Source of the DNA: Bacillota bacterium
Lineage (GTDB): Bacteria; Bacillota; Sulfobacillia; JAJZYS01; JAJYTV01
DNA length: 64,000 nucleotides
Assembly (NCBI GenBank): GCA_021793645.1
Contig: JAJYSJ010000002.1
Span: 66,003 to 130,002, forward strand
Direction: 5' to 3'
Below, in pieces: positions 42,255 through 50,593 of the stretch. A model generated the notes under the pieces. That model saw only the letters and a list, made by a program, of their open reading frames with translations. It had not been told where the DNA came from and did not search any database. Position numbers and translations under genes: made by a program. The number at the start of each line of letters is the position of its first letter. The first letter of the stretch is position 1.

Positions 42255-43373
42255 TTGCTCTCATTGATTGTGCCTACCTACAACGAACGCGAGAATGTCA
42301 GGGTTCTATACCGCCGTACGGTCGAAGCCCTGGACGGTGAAGACTTCGAGATCGTCTTCGTCGACGACAGCCATGACGACACGCCGGACGAGATCCGCCG
42401 CCTCGCGGCGGAGGACTCCAGGGTCCGCCTGCTGCACCGCATGGAGCGTGGACTCGCGACTGCGGTGATCGACGGCTTTCGGATCGCGCGTGGAGACATG
42501 CTCGCCGTGATCGACGGGGACCTCCAGCATCCGCCGGAGATCCTGGCGAACCTGCTGCGCGTACAGCGTGAAACGCGTGCCGACCTCGTGGTGCCTAGCC
42601 GCTACATAGCCGGCGGGGATCCGGGCGGCCTCTCCTGGCCTCGGCGGGTGCTCTCTCTTGGAGGCCGCGCACTGGCGCACATCCTCCTACGGGAGAGCCG
42701 TGCGACGACCGACCCGATGTCGGGCTGCTTCATCGTCTCGCGGGCCGCCGCCGTGCCAATCCTGAACACGCGGCCGAAGGGCTTCAAGATCCTCCTGGAA
42801 CTGATGGTCCGGGGCAACGTGCAGCGCACGGTCGACGTGCCGTACGCCTTTGCGGCGCGAGACGCCGGCCAGTCCAAGCTCGGCTGGAAGACCCAAGCCG
42901 ATTACCTGCGACAGCTGCTGGATCTTGTCACGGTGAATCCGGACAACACACGATTTTTCCTTTTCGCCCTGATCGGCGGTACAGGCGTGGCCGTCAACGC
43001 CGCGCTCTTCGCGCTGATGACCAGCGGGTACTTCGACCTGGTCCCGTACGGGGCGCTGCTCGCCTCCCTGATCGCGTCGCACGTTGCCCTCCTGTGGAAT
43101 TTCATCTGGAACACGTCGATCACGTGGCGCGATCGGTTTCGTGCCGATCAGATCTGGCGCCACGCCTTCCGCTATCTGGTCGTAGCGGAGTTCGGCGCGC
43201 TGCTCACAGCGCTCGTCCTCCTCATGCTGCGCGGCATCGGCGTCGAATTCAACCTGCTCGACCAGTTGGTCGGCATTCTCGCCGGCGTGTTGTTCACCTA
43301 TCGCCTCAATGATCGGTGGACCTTCCTTCAGCACGCGCCGGCCCTGCAGACCGAACGCACCATGCGGCGCTAG
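42255..43373 (+). CDS. Polyprenyl-phosphate glycosyltransferase fused to a GtrA domain
   Basis: A 372-residue fusion. The N-terminal family 2 domain (about 1-235) has SLIVPTYNERENV, the metal motif DGDLQHPPE and SGCFIVSRA, as in dolichyl-phosphate mannosyltransferase. The C-terminal GtrA-type domain (about 240-360) has four membrane helices and the WNTSITWRDR turn. Together they would load a sugar on undecaprenyl phosphate and help move it across the membrane. The TTG at 42255 has AGGAGGG six bases before it; the ATG at 42240 precedes the ribosome site. It begins the cluster and a PIG-V-like transferase follows after two bases. Confidence 0.9.
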   Translation: MLSLIVPTYNERENVRVLYRRTVEALDGEDFEIVFVDDSHDDTPDEIRRLAAEDSRVRLLHRMERGLATAVIDGFRIARGDMLAVIDGDLQHPPEILANLLRVQRETRADLVVPSRYIAGGDPGGLSWPRRVLSLGGRALAHILLRESRATTDPMSGCFIVSRAAAVPILNTRPKGFKILLELMVRGNVQRTVDVPYAFAARDAGQSKLGWKTQADYLRQLLDLVTVNPDNTRFFLFALIGGTGVAVNAALFALMTSGYFDLVPYGALLASLIASHVALLWNFIWNTSITWRDRFRADQIWRHAFRYLVVAEFGALLTALVLLMLRGIGVEFNLLDQLVGILAGVLFTYRLNDRWTFLQHAPALQTERTMRR

Positions 43374-43375
43374 GC

Positions 43376-44503
43376 ATGCAGCGTTCCCCCGCCTACCCGC
43401 CTCGTGCGTACGCACGCTTCGCGGCCCGCGGCTGGCTGATCAGCCTGCTGGCGATCTGGGTGATCGGGGTTGTCACCGTCCTGATCGTCCCGACGCACGG
43501 CAAGTGGATGCCGGAGGTCTCCTGGCTCCTGTCTCCGTTCGCGCGCTGGGATTCCGCCTGGTATTACCGCATCGCTGCTTTCGGCTACTTCCGCCCTGCG
43601 GCCTACGTCTTCTTCCCGCTCTACCCCCTGGTCATAGACGCTCTGCATGCCTTGACCGGCGCCCCATACGTGGCCGCGGGGGTCATCGCTTCGTGGGTCG
43701 CAGACCTTGGCGCGCTCCTCCTGCTGGCACGCCTGTGGCGCGAGCAGGCCGGCGATCTGTTGATGCGACGCGCCCTGCTATTGCTGCTCGCCTACCCATC
43801 GGCCTTCTTTCTGGTGGCGATGTACGCGGAGTCCCTTTACCTCCTGTTGTCGGTCGGTGCCTACCTCCTGATGCGCAAGGGGCATTGGGGCTGGTCGGCA
43901 CTGCTCATCGCCTTCGCGTCCGTCGAGCGAGCGAACGGCATCCTGCTGCTGCTGCCTCTGCTGGCATACGCCTGGGAGGCCTCGGTGCGACGCTGCGACG
44001 CGGCCTTCTGGCGTCGGGCGCTATGGTCCCTCCTGCCGATCGCTGCACTCGGAGCCTACCTCGTGTTTAGCTACGTGAAGGTCGGCAACCCGCTCGAGTT
44101 CGTCTTCCAGCAGGCAACCTGGCATCGCCACTTCACCGGTGCCGGCTTCGCACTCGGCTACGCGCTGATCCACGTCTTCTACGGCCAGGGCTTGCCGCTT
44201 TCGATCCTCGACTTCTTCGTTCCGCTCACCTTCCTTCTCGCCATGGCGTTCGACCGCGGCAAACTCTCGCTCGGCGACAAACTGTACATCTTCTTCGGGG
44301 TGCTTTCGACCGTCCTCGATCCGTCGATTCCCAACGGCTTCGTGCTGATGAGCGCCACGCGGCTCGTCATGCCATACTTCCCGATCTACCTGTCGATCGC
44401 CGAACGCTTGAAGGACAATCAATGGCGTTGGACCATCGCGGTGATGGGGGCGCTGCAGGTGTGGTTCTGGGTCTCGTACACGCACTGGTTCTTCGCCGGT
44501 TGA
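43376..44503 (+). CDS. PIG-V-type membrane mannosyltransferase (GT-C fold)
   Basis: A 375-residue integral membrane protein with about nine helices. The first external loop reads FARWDSAWYYRIAAFGY, the WD-containing catalytic loop of the GPI mannosyltransferase 2 (PIG-V) type, followed by FFPLYPLV. Such enzymes use a polyprenyl-phosphate sugar as donor on the outer face. The ATG at 43376 lies two bases after the stop of the GT2-GtrA gene, which probably makes that donor. The acceptor could be a lipid or surface protein; this is inference. Confidence 0.88.
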   Translation: MQRSPAYPPRAYARFAARGWLISLLAIWVIGVVTVLIVPTHGKWMPEVSWLLSPFARWDSAWYYRIAAFGYFRPAAYVFFPLYPLVIDALHALTGAPYVAAGVIASWVADLGALLLLARLWREQAGDLLMRRALLLLLAYPSAFFLVAMYAESLYLLLSVGAYLLMRKGHWGWSALLIAFASVERANGILLLLPLLAYAWEASVRRCDAAFWRRALWSLLPIAALGAYLVFSYVKVGNPLEFVFQQATWHRHFTGAGFALGYALIHVFYGQGLPLSILDFFVPLTFLLAMAFDRGKLSLGDKLYIFFGVLSTVLDPSIPNGFVLMSATRLVMPYFPIYLSIAERLKDNQWRWTIAVMGALQVWFWVSYTHWFFAG

Positions 44504-44560
44504 ATTCTTAGGCGCTTCTAGGCTTTCTCGTATTTCTCTCTAATTAAGATGCGCTATCCT

Positions 44561-44586
44561 ACCTGATGGCGCGGTTTCCGTCAGGT
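44561..44586 (+). terminator. Hairpin between the PIG-V-like gene and the sulfoquinovose synthase gene
   Basis: Arms ACCTGATGG and CCGTCAGGT pair over nine bases with one G-T pair and an eight-base loop. There is no T-run, so it may be an attenuator or an RNA-stabilising structure in the 175-base spacer. AAAGGAGG for the next gene follows at 44661-44668. Confidence 0.35.
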
Positions 44587-44678
44587 GGAAGGACGCGGAC
44601 CGCACAGACACGAATAGTGCGTAAGCATCTAGGCCCGCTCCGGCGCACGGATCGTAAGACAAAGGAGGACCTTATTCG

Positions 44679-45827
44679 TTGCGAATCCTAATCATCGGCG
44701 GCGACGGATACCTGGGCTGGCCAACGGCGATGCATTTCGCTGCCCGGGGGCACCAGGTGGCCGTTCTCGACAATCTGCAAAAGCGCAAGTGGGAGAGCGA
44801 ACTTGGCGTCGCGCCTCTGGCGCCGATCGCTTCGCTCAAGGACCGAGCGGAAGTCTTTCAGCAAAAGACCGGACACCCGATCGAGGTCCACATCGGCGAT
44901 GTCGGAGACGAAGCCTTCATCCGCGGCGTCCTCTCCTCGTTCCGGCCTGAGGCCATCGTGCACTACGGCGAGCAGCCGTCCGCACCTTTCTCGATGATCG
45001 ACGCGAAACACGCCATCATTTCGCAAGCAAACAACGTCCTCGGAACACTGCAGCTGGCGTTTGCAATGCACGACCTGACACCAGACGCGCATCTCATCAA
45101 GCTGGGCACGATGGGTGAATACGGCACGCCGAACATCGACATCGAGGAAGGCTATCTCGATATCGAGCACAACGGCCGCCGCGACCGGTTGCCCTTCCCC
45201 AAGAGCCCGGGTTCGTTCTACCACCTGTCGAAGGTGCACGACAGCCACAACCTGATGCTCGCTGCGAAGCTTTGGAACCTTCGGGTCACCGACCTCAACC
45301 AGGGCGTCGTGTACGGCACCGACACCGACGAGACAGTGCTTGACCCTCAGCTGGCGACGAGCTTCCACTACGACGGTTGGTTCGGAACCGTGATCAACCG
45401 CTTCGTGACACAGGCCGTTGCGGGCGAACCGATCACGCTGTATGGCACCGGTGGCCAGAAGCGCGCGCTCCTGAACATCCGCGACACGCTGCAGTGCGTC
45501 GAGATCTCGGCGCTCAATCCCGCCGCCCCAGGGGAATTCCGCGTGTTCAACCAGTTCACCGAATCCTTCACCGTGCAAGAGCTCGGCAGCCTCGTGGTCG
45601 AAGCGGCACAACCCCTGGGCTTCAAGGCCGAGACCAAGGAGATCCCAAACCCGCGCATGGAGTCCGAAAGCCACCACTACAACCCGAAGAACAGCGGACT
45701 CGTGGCGCTTGGCATGAAGCCAAGGCTCCTGACGACCGAGGTTCTGCAGCAAATGGTCCAGTGGGTCGCATCGCACAAGGACCGGATTGACCGCAAGGTG
45801 ATCATGCCGACGGTCAAGTGGCGCTAG
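44679..45827 (+). CDS. UDP-sulfoquinovose synthase (SQD1/SqdB type)
   Basis: A 382-residue extended SDR that converts UDP-glucose and sulfite to UDP-sulfoquinovose, the head group of sulfolipid. It has the SQD1 start LIIGGDGYLGWPTAMHFA, GTMGEYGTPNIDIEEGYL and the active-site FPKSPGSFYHLSKVHDSHN with the catalytic Tyr/Lys. The TTG at 44679 has AAAGGAGG ten bases upstream. No SqdX/SQD2 sulfoquinovosyl diacylglycerol synthase is next to it; the surrounding transferases are of other families. Bacterial relatives such as Agl3 make sulfosugars for glycoproteins, so lipid or protein may be the target. Confidence 0.93.
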   Translation: MRILIIGGDGYLGWPTAMHFAARGHQVAVLDNLQKRKWESELGVAPLAPIASLKDRAEVFQQKTGHPIEVHIGDVGDEAFIRGVLSSFRPEAIVHYGEQPSAPFSMIDAKHAIISQANNVLGTLQLAFAMHDLTPDAHLIKLGTMGEYGTPNIDIEEGYLDIEHNGRRDRLPFPKSPGSFYHLSKVHDSHNLMLAAKLWNLRVTDLNQGVVYGTDTDETVLDPQLATSFHYDGWFGTVINRFVTQAVAGEPITLYGTGGQKRALLNIRDTLQCVEISALNPAAPGEFRVFNQFTESFTVQELGSLVVEAAQPLGFKAETKEIPNPRMESESHHYNPKNSGLVALGMKPRLLTTEVLQQMVQWVASHKDRIDRKVIMPTVKWR

Positions 45828-45886
45828 GATCAACTCGCTGCGGATGACGTGGCAAGGGAGTGCCCAGGAAACCCTAGGCCAAGGAC

Positions 45887-46831
45887 TTGAAAGGGGGCGA
45901 CAGGCTGAAACGGCGCATCTGGACCTGGGGAATCCCCATCGTCTTCTCCCTGGCTGGAGTCTACGCCGTGCTGAAAAGCCTCGGCTCGTTTGCGACCCTT
46001 TCCCACGTGCATCCGAACTGGCTATTCCTGGCTGGCGTGGTCCTCGTGTACCCCGTCTTCGCTGCGATGCGCGGATTGCGCTTTCGCCAACTGCTGCAGG
46101 ACGACCAGAGCTGGGCGGTGACGATCGGGCTGGGGTGGCTGTACTCTGCGGCCTGCAGCGTGTTGCCCGGCGGCATCGGCGAAGTCTCGATGCCGCTGCT
46201 CTACCGCAACGCCCCCGGCGGCGTCGCGCATGCCACAGCCGCGATGGCGGTGGCGCGCGTGCAGGATCTCCTATCCTGGCTCGTGATCCTCGCCGTCGCC
46301 GGCTTCGCGGTCTCCACGCTGCCGGTCGCGTCGTACTACCTGCTCGGCGCCTCGCTCCTCGTGACCGCAGCCGGCGCCCTGCTAGTTTTCATCCCGCCGC
46401 TGCGGCGGGCATTTTTCCGCCTTCTTCGCCCGATCCCTTGGCCCAAACTGCACGCGTTCCTAGAGCAGCTCGACGACCGCCTGCAAGGCATGGTCTACAA
46501 CCTGCCGAGTTGGGGCTCCACGCTCCTCCTGCGCCTGCTCTCGATCCTTTCCTACTACTTCGCACTGCGAGGGTTCGGCGCGCCCGTGACCTTCGCCGAG
46601 ACATCTGTCGGCGGAGCGCTGGCGGCGCTGCTTCTCGTGCTGCCGGTCCAGGGCGTGGCGGGCATTGGAACCGTTGAAGTCTGGTGGATCATGATCCTCC
46701 GGCTGTTCGGCACCCCGTGGTCCGTGGCCGCGATCGGCGCGATTGGCGTGCATGTTTCTCTGCTCGTCATGTCGCTCGTGGTTGGAGGCCTCTCCTTCCG
46801 GACCTCACCCAGGCTCCTGTCATCGACCTGA
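45887..46831 (+). CDS. LPG-synthase-type membrane protein (UPF0104/flippase-like)
   Basis: A 314-residue protein with about eight membrane helices and the family segments LPGGIGEVSMPLLY and LPVQGVAGIGTVEVWW, as in the transmembrane domain of lysylphosphatidylglycerol synthase and related proteins of glycosylation clusters. It lacks the cytosolic transferase domain of MprF. The TTG at 45887 is close to AGGA; CTG at 45905 after AAAGGGGG is an alternative. A role in lipid or lipid-linked sugar translocation is inferred from family and context. Confidence 0.85.
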   Translation: MKGGDRLKRRIWTWGIPIVFSLAGVYAVLKSLGSFATLSHVHPNWLFLAGVVLVYPVFAAMRGLRFRQLLQDDQSWAVTIGLGWLYSAACSVLPGGIGEVSMPLLYRNAPGGVAHATAAMAVARVQDLLSWLVILAVAGFAVSTLPVASYYLLGASLLVTAAGALLVFIPPLRRAFFRLLRPIPWPKLHAFLEQLDDRLQGMVYNLPSWGSTLLLRLLSILSYYFALRGFGAPVTFAETSVGGALAALLLVLPVQGVAGIGTVEVWWIMILRLFGTPWSVAAIGAIGVHVSLLVMSLVVGGLSFRTSPRLLSST

Positions 46832-46849
46832 AAACGGAGGTAGTGAACG

Positions 46850-47887
46850 ATGAGCCCCCTGCGCATCGGCGGCATACTGGTCGCGCTCGCCCTCGGCTAC
46901 ATGGTGCTGCATCGCCTCTCCCGGCGTGCACCGACTGCCGCAGACGGCTTCGGCTTTATCGCCGCACTCGTTCTTCTGCTGGTGTCCTTGTTCCCGTGGC
47001 TGGCAAACCTGCCGACGGAGTTCCTTCGCCTCGGCGCGTCGCCTCGCCGACGCCTGTTCATGCTGCTCGTCGTGTCGAACCTGGTGCTCTGGGTCTACAC
47101 CGTCTGGTCCTCGGACCAGCGCCGCCGGCGCCAGGAAGCGGCGGCGGAACAGATGGAGGCCCTCGTCGCCCGCATCTCGGCGCACACGGCGCCCTCTGAG
47201 ATCGATGGCGTCGCGATCATCATGCCAGCCTACAACGAGGACGAATCGGTTGCGCAGGTTATTGCGGGCCTGCCGAAGCAAATCCTCGGCCTGCCCGTTC
47301 AGCCCATCGTCGTCGCTGACGGCTGCACCGACCAGACGGCGGCCGTCGCGAAGCGGGCGGGTGCCGCAGTGCTGGACCTGCCGATCAACATGGGCGGCGG
47401 AGCCGCCATTCGCATTGGCTACAACTACGCCGCGCACGCCGGAGCACGGGCTGTTGTCACCATGGACGCCGATGGGCAGCACAAGGCGGACGACATTCCG
47501 CGCCTGCTCCAGCCCATCCTGGACGGTGACGCGGACTTCGTCGTAGGGTCCCGCCAACTGGGGAGCTTCGAGCGGGTGAGTGCAATGCGCTCGATGGGCC
47601 TCTCCTTCTTCAACTTCTTCCTCAACCTTCTGCTCGCCACCCATTTGACCGACTGCTCGTCGGGCTTCCGCGCCTTTGACGTACACCGTCTGCGCCACCT
47701 GGAGACTTCCGAAAGCCAATACCACACGGCCGAGACCATCATGCTGGTGCGCCGGCAGGGGCTGCGCATCGCAGAAGTGCCGATCACCGTACAGCGGCGG
47801 ATTGCGGGCCAGAGCAAAAAGGGCAACGACTTCGTGTACGGCTACCGTTTCGCACGCAGCATGCTGTCGCGCTGGCTAAGGGGTTAG
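46850..47887 (+). CDS. DUF2304-glycosyltransferase family 2 fusion
   Basis: A 345-residue fusion. The first about 110 residues have three membrane helices and end with a charged coiled-coil (DQRRRRQEAAAEQMEAL), as in DUF2304 proteins. The rest is a family 2 transferase with AIIMPAYNEDESV, DGCTDQT, the metal motif DADGQHKADD and SSGFRAF. DUF2304 proteins are normally separate genes beside such transferases, so the fusion suggests a membrane-bound complex. The ATG at 46850 is nine bases after GGAGG. It lies 18 bases downstream of the LPG-synthase-type gene. Confidence 0.88.
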   Translation: MSPLRIGGILVALALGYMVLHRLSRRAPTAADGFGFIAALVLLLVSLFPWLANLPTEFLRLGASPRRRLFMLLVVSNLVLWVYTVWSSDQRRRRQEAAAEQMEALVARISAHTAPSEIDGVAIIMPAYNEDESVAQVIAGLPKQILGLPVQPIVVADGCTDQTAAVAKRAGAAVLDLPINMGGGAAIRIGYNYAAHAGARAVVTMDADGQHKADDIPRLLQPILDGDADFVVGSRQLGSFERVSAMRSMGLSFFNFFLNLLLATHLTDCSSGFRAFDVHRLRHLETSESQYHTAETIMLVRRQGLRIAEVPITVQRRIAGQSKKGNDFVYGYRFARSMLSRWLRG

Positions 47888-47923
47888 CGCGGAGTGGAGC
47901 GAGCTTCCACCCCGGAGGGGTCC

Positions 47924-49747
47924 TTGTCCGCGCGCGCCGTTGCCGCCCTGCGCCGGCATGCAGAGCGCGTGGTAGGGCTCCCCATCGTGCAGCGGATCCA
48001 GCCTTCAGCGGCGCATCGACGCGAGCTCTCGCTCGCGCGCACGACCTCCTACGGTGTAGGGCTCGGCCTACTCCTCTATCTCCTGATCGCAGGGACCTTC
48101 CTCGGGCGGTCCATCTTCGATCCCAGCGGATCGTTCCCCGGCTTTCCTGGCGACGCTGAGCAGTATATGTGGTACCTTGGCCTCTTCTGGCATGCCGTGC
48201 TGAGCGGCCAGAACCCGTTCGTCACGCACCTGATGAACTACCCGCGCGGCATGAACCTGATGTGGAACACGTCGATCCTCGCCGAGGCACTTCTGTTCGG
48301 TCCGCTAGTCACCGTCATGAGTTCGACGGTGGCCTATAACGTCTGGTTTTTGGTCAACTTCCTCGCCTCAGGATTCCTGGGGCAGCAGCTTCTCGGACGG
48401 TTGGGCGTCCGTCAGTCGCTTGCGATCGCAGGGGGCGGCCTGGTTGCGATGCTTCCCTACGTCACGACGCAGGCGCTCTCGCACATCAGCCTGATTACAA
48501 CCGCGCCGGTGCTCGCCGGCGCGCTGATCCTGACGATCGTCGCGACGGGACAGGCCCGCCGCCCCGTACTGCTCGGCATGCTCCTCGGGTTCACGGCGGC
48601 CGTCCAATTCTACACGCTGATCGAGGTGCTTGTGAGCGCGGTGCTGGTTCTCGAAGCGGGCCTCGTCACGTCATACTTCGTCGACCGCCCCACGTTGCGC
48701 CGCGTGCTCCGCAAGGTACCGGCCTCGTTCGCGATCGCTGCCACAGCGACGCTGCTCGTGCTGGCAGCGCCGGGCCTGTACGAGATGATGCTGGGGCCGT
48801 TCCGGGTGTTCAACGCGGTGCAGCCGCCAAACACATACGTGACCGACCTCTTGAACTTCATCCTGCCGACGCACGCCTTCCTTTTGCAGATACCCTACGT
48901 CGATCCCGCGAACTGGTTCACCGGCAACTTCGCGGAGGACAACGGTTACCTCGGCATTCCAGCCATCCTGCTTATCTTCTGGGCGGGAAAGCGGCTGTGG
49001 CCGCGCACGGTCGCGCGCATCCTCCTGTGGAGCGCAGGCATTGTCGCTGTATTCTCGATGGGCAGCTGGATGCACGTCGCCGGCTTTGCGATACCGCTGC
49101 CTCTGCCATGGTTGCTGCTCGACCATGTGCCGTTCATCAAGGATCTCTTGCCGTCGCGCTTGATGTTCTACGCTGACCTTGCGCTCGTTGTGCTCGTGCT
49201 GCTGGCACTGGAAGACTGGCTGCGGCAGGCCCCCATCAGACCGCGCAGACCCCTTTGGTGGTTCGCCCTCGTGTGTCTCACCTGGCTGCCGGCCATACCG
49301 TTCCAGAACAGCCTGCTGCCGGCGGCGACGCAGGCCTTCGCGCCCGATACCGCTGTGACGCACGCATTGCAGGGAAAGCCGACATACGTCCTGACGACGG
49401 CTTTCCCTGAGATCATGCAGTCACTGCAGAAGGGCGGCTACGCCTTCCCTGTTGCGAACGTCTATGGCCACAACGACAACACCGCACAGCGGCAGGAGGA
49501 TATCCTGGGCGTGCAGGCGCTCTTGAACCCGTCCTTGTCCCCGCAGGTCTACCAGGCGGTGCTCTCCTCCGACCTCTCCCCACTGCATGTGCGTCGACTG
49601 GTCTTCATTCCGCGCCCCACCCGTGGCCTGACGACACTGCCGCAGTCTGCGCTGATGACGCTCAATGGGGCGTTCGGTCCGCCGATCGCGGCCTCTTCGA
49701 CAGGGGTGCTTGTGTGGCGCATCCCGCCCAGCGACGCCACCCGCTAG
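47924..49747 (+). CDS. Large polytopic membrane protein, GT-C glycosyltransferase-like
   Basis: About 607 residues with a short basic cytosolic start, some 11-12 membrane helices and a C-terminal soluble domain of about 130 residues. The first external loop has GFPGDAEQYMWYLGLFWHA, where an Asp-Ala-Glu stretch may be the catalytic loop of a GT-C enzyme, and MNYPRGMNLMWNTSIL. This resembles family 39/85-like membrane transferases. The TTG at 47924 follows GGAGGGG; GTG 47894 is the alternative. It ends the glycosylation cluster. Donor and acceptor are unknown. Confidence 0.8.
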   Translation: MSARAVAALRRHAERVVGLPIVQRIQPSAAHRRELSLARTTSYGVGLGLLLYLLIAGTFLGRSIFDPSGSFPGFPGDAEQYMWYLGLFWHAVLSGQNPFVTHLMNYPRGMNLMWNTSILAEALLFGPLVTVMSSTVAYNVWFLVNFLASGFLGQQLLGRLGVRQSLAIAGGGLVAMLPYVTTQALSHISLITTAPVLAGALILTIVATGQARRPVLLGMLLGFTAAVQFYTLIEVLVSAVLVLEAGLVTSYFVDRPTLRRVLRKVPASFAIAATATLLVLAAPGLYEMMLGPFRVFNAVQPPNTYVTDLLNFILPTHAFLLQIPYVDPANWFTGNFAEDNGYLGIPAILLIFWAGKRLWPRTVARILLWSAGIVAVFSMGSWMHVAGFAIPLPLPWLLLDHVPFIKDLLPSRLMFYADLALVVLVLLALEDWLRQAPIRPRRPLWWFALVCLTWLPAIPFQNSLLPAATQAFAPDTAVTHALQGKPTYVLTTAFPEIMQSLQKGGYAFPVANVYGHNDNTAQRQEDILGVQALLNPSLSPQVYQAVLSSDLSPLHVRRLVFIPRPTRGLTTLPQSALMTLNGAFGPPIAASSTGVLVWRIPPSDATR

Positions 49748-49757
49748 ACCGAAGTGC

Positions 49758-50507
49758 TCAGCGCGACTGCGCTAGAACCTCCTGCGGCCAACCGTCAAGG
49801 ATCCGGTCGACCTCCAGAAAGACCTCCTGCCGCATGAGATCATACACTTCGCGCGGGCTGAAGTCCGGTCGGTAGGCGCGCTGCGCGCGAATCGCGTCGC
49901 ACACGTCCGCGGCAGCGACGATCTGCGAGAAGATGTAGGTCTCATGCTGGCGGCGCCCGTACGGGCATCCCGAGCCATCGTTGCGTTCGTGGTGCTGCAG
50001 GGCGACAACCGACGAGGTCGACATGATCTGCGCAAACCCTTCGTGCAGAAACTCCCAGCCGATCTGCGGGTGCTGGCGCATGATCGCAAACTCTTCATCG
50101 GTCAGACGCGATTTCTTTTGCAGGATCTCGCGTGGAATCAAAGCCTTGCCGATGTCGTGGAGCATCGCACAGATCCCCAGCCGCTACAGGGCTTCCTGGC
50201 TCAATCCCATTCGGGCCGCGGCAATGACTTCTTCTCCACCCACGCCTCGGCACTGTCCAATGCTCCGGAGAGTGCGGTGCGGATGGCGTCTCTCGTCTCG
50301 AAGCGCACTGCCTCCCGAGCCTTCACCTCCGACAGCGGTTCGTCGCTGATCCACATGGTGACCATGCCGTACCGCTGCATCGCCCGCAGGAGTCTGTTAT
50401 TAATCCGAGCGCCCCTTGCGCATCAGCGGTCGGGGTGGCCGAGGTCCAGTCACATCCCTAGCCGCAAACGCTCCAATGATCTCTCTGGAGACGGCCACCT
50501 TGCGCAC
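49758..50507 (-). pseudogene. HD-GYP pseudogene, decayed paralogue of the neighbouring gene
   Basis: Reading from a GTG at 50507, the translation VRKVAVSREIIGAFAAR matches the start of the intact gene at 51703. The frame is broken near 50425 (RKG, one extra base), again near 50190-50210 by a stop and frame change, and a TAG replaces a sense codon just before RLGICAMLHDIGK. About 60 codons carrying the first HD-domain His are missing. The 3' 135 codons remain open, with HDIGK, HHERNDGSG and CPYG in place of GYP. It is 86 bases from the intact copy, so a tandem duplication followed by decay is likely. Confidence 0.85.
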
Positions 50508-50593
50508 TCATTCACCAGTCTCTGGCAATTCATCCTTATTAACTTACTATCTGTAGTCTCAGAGTCAATATTTCAATGCGGTAGCGTAGATTT

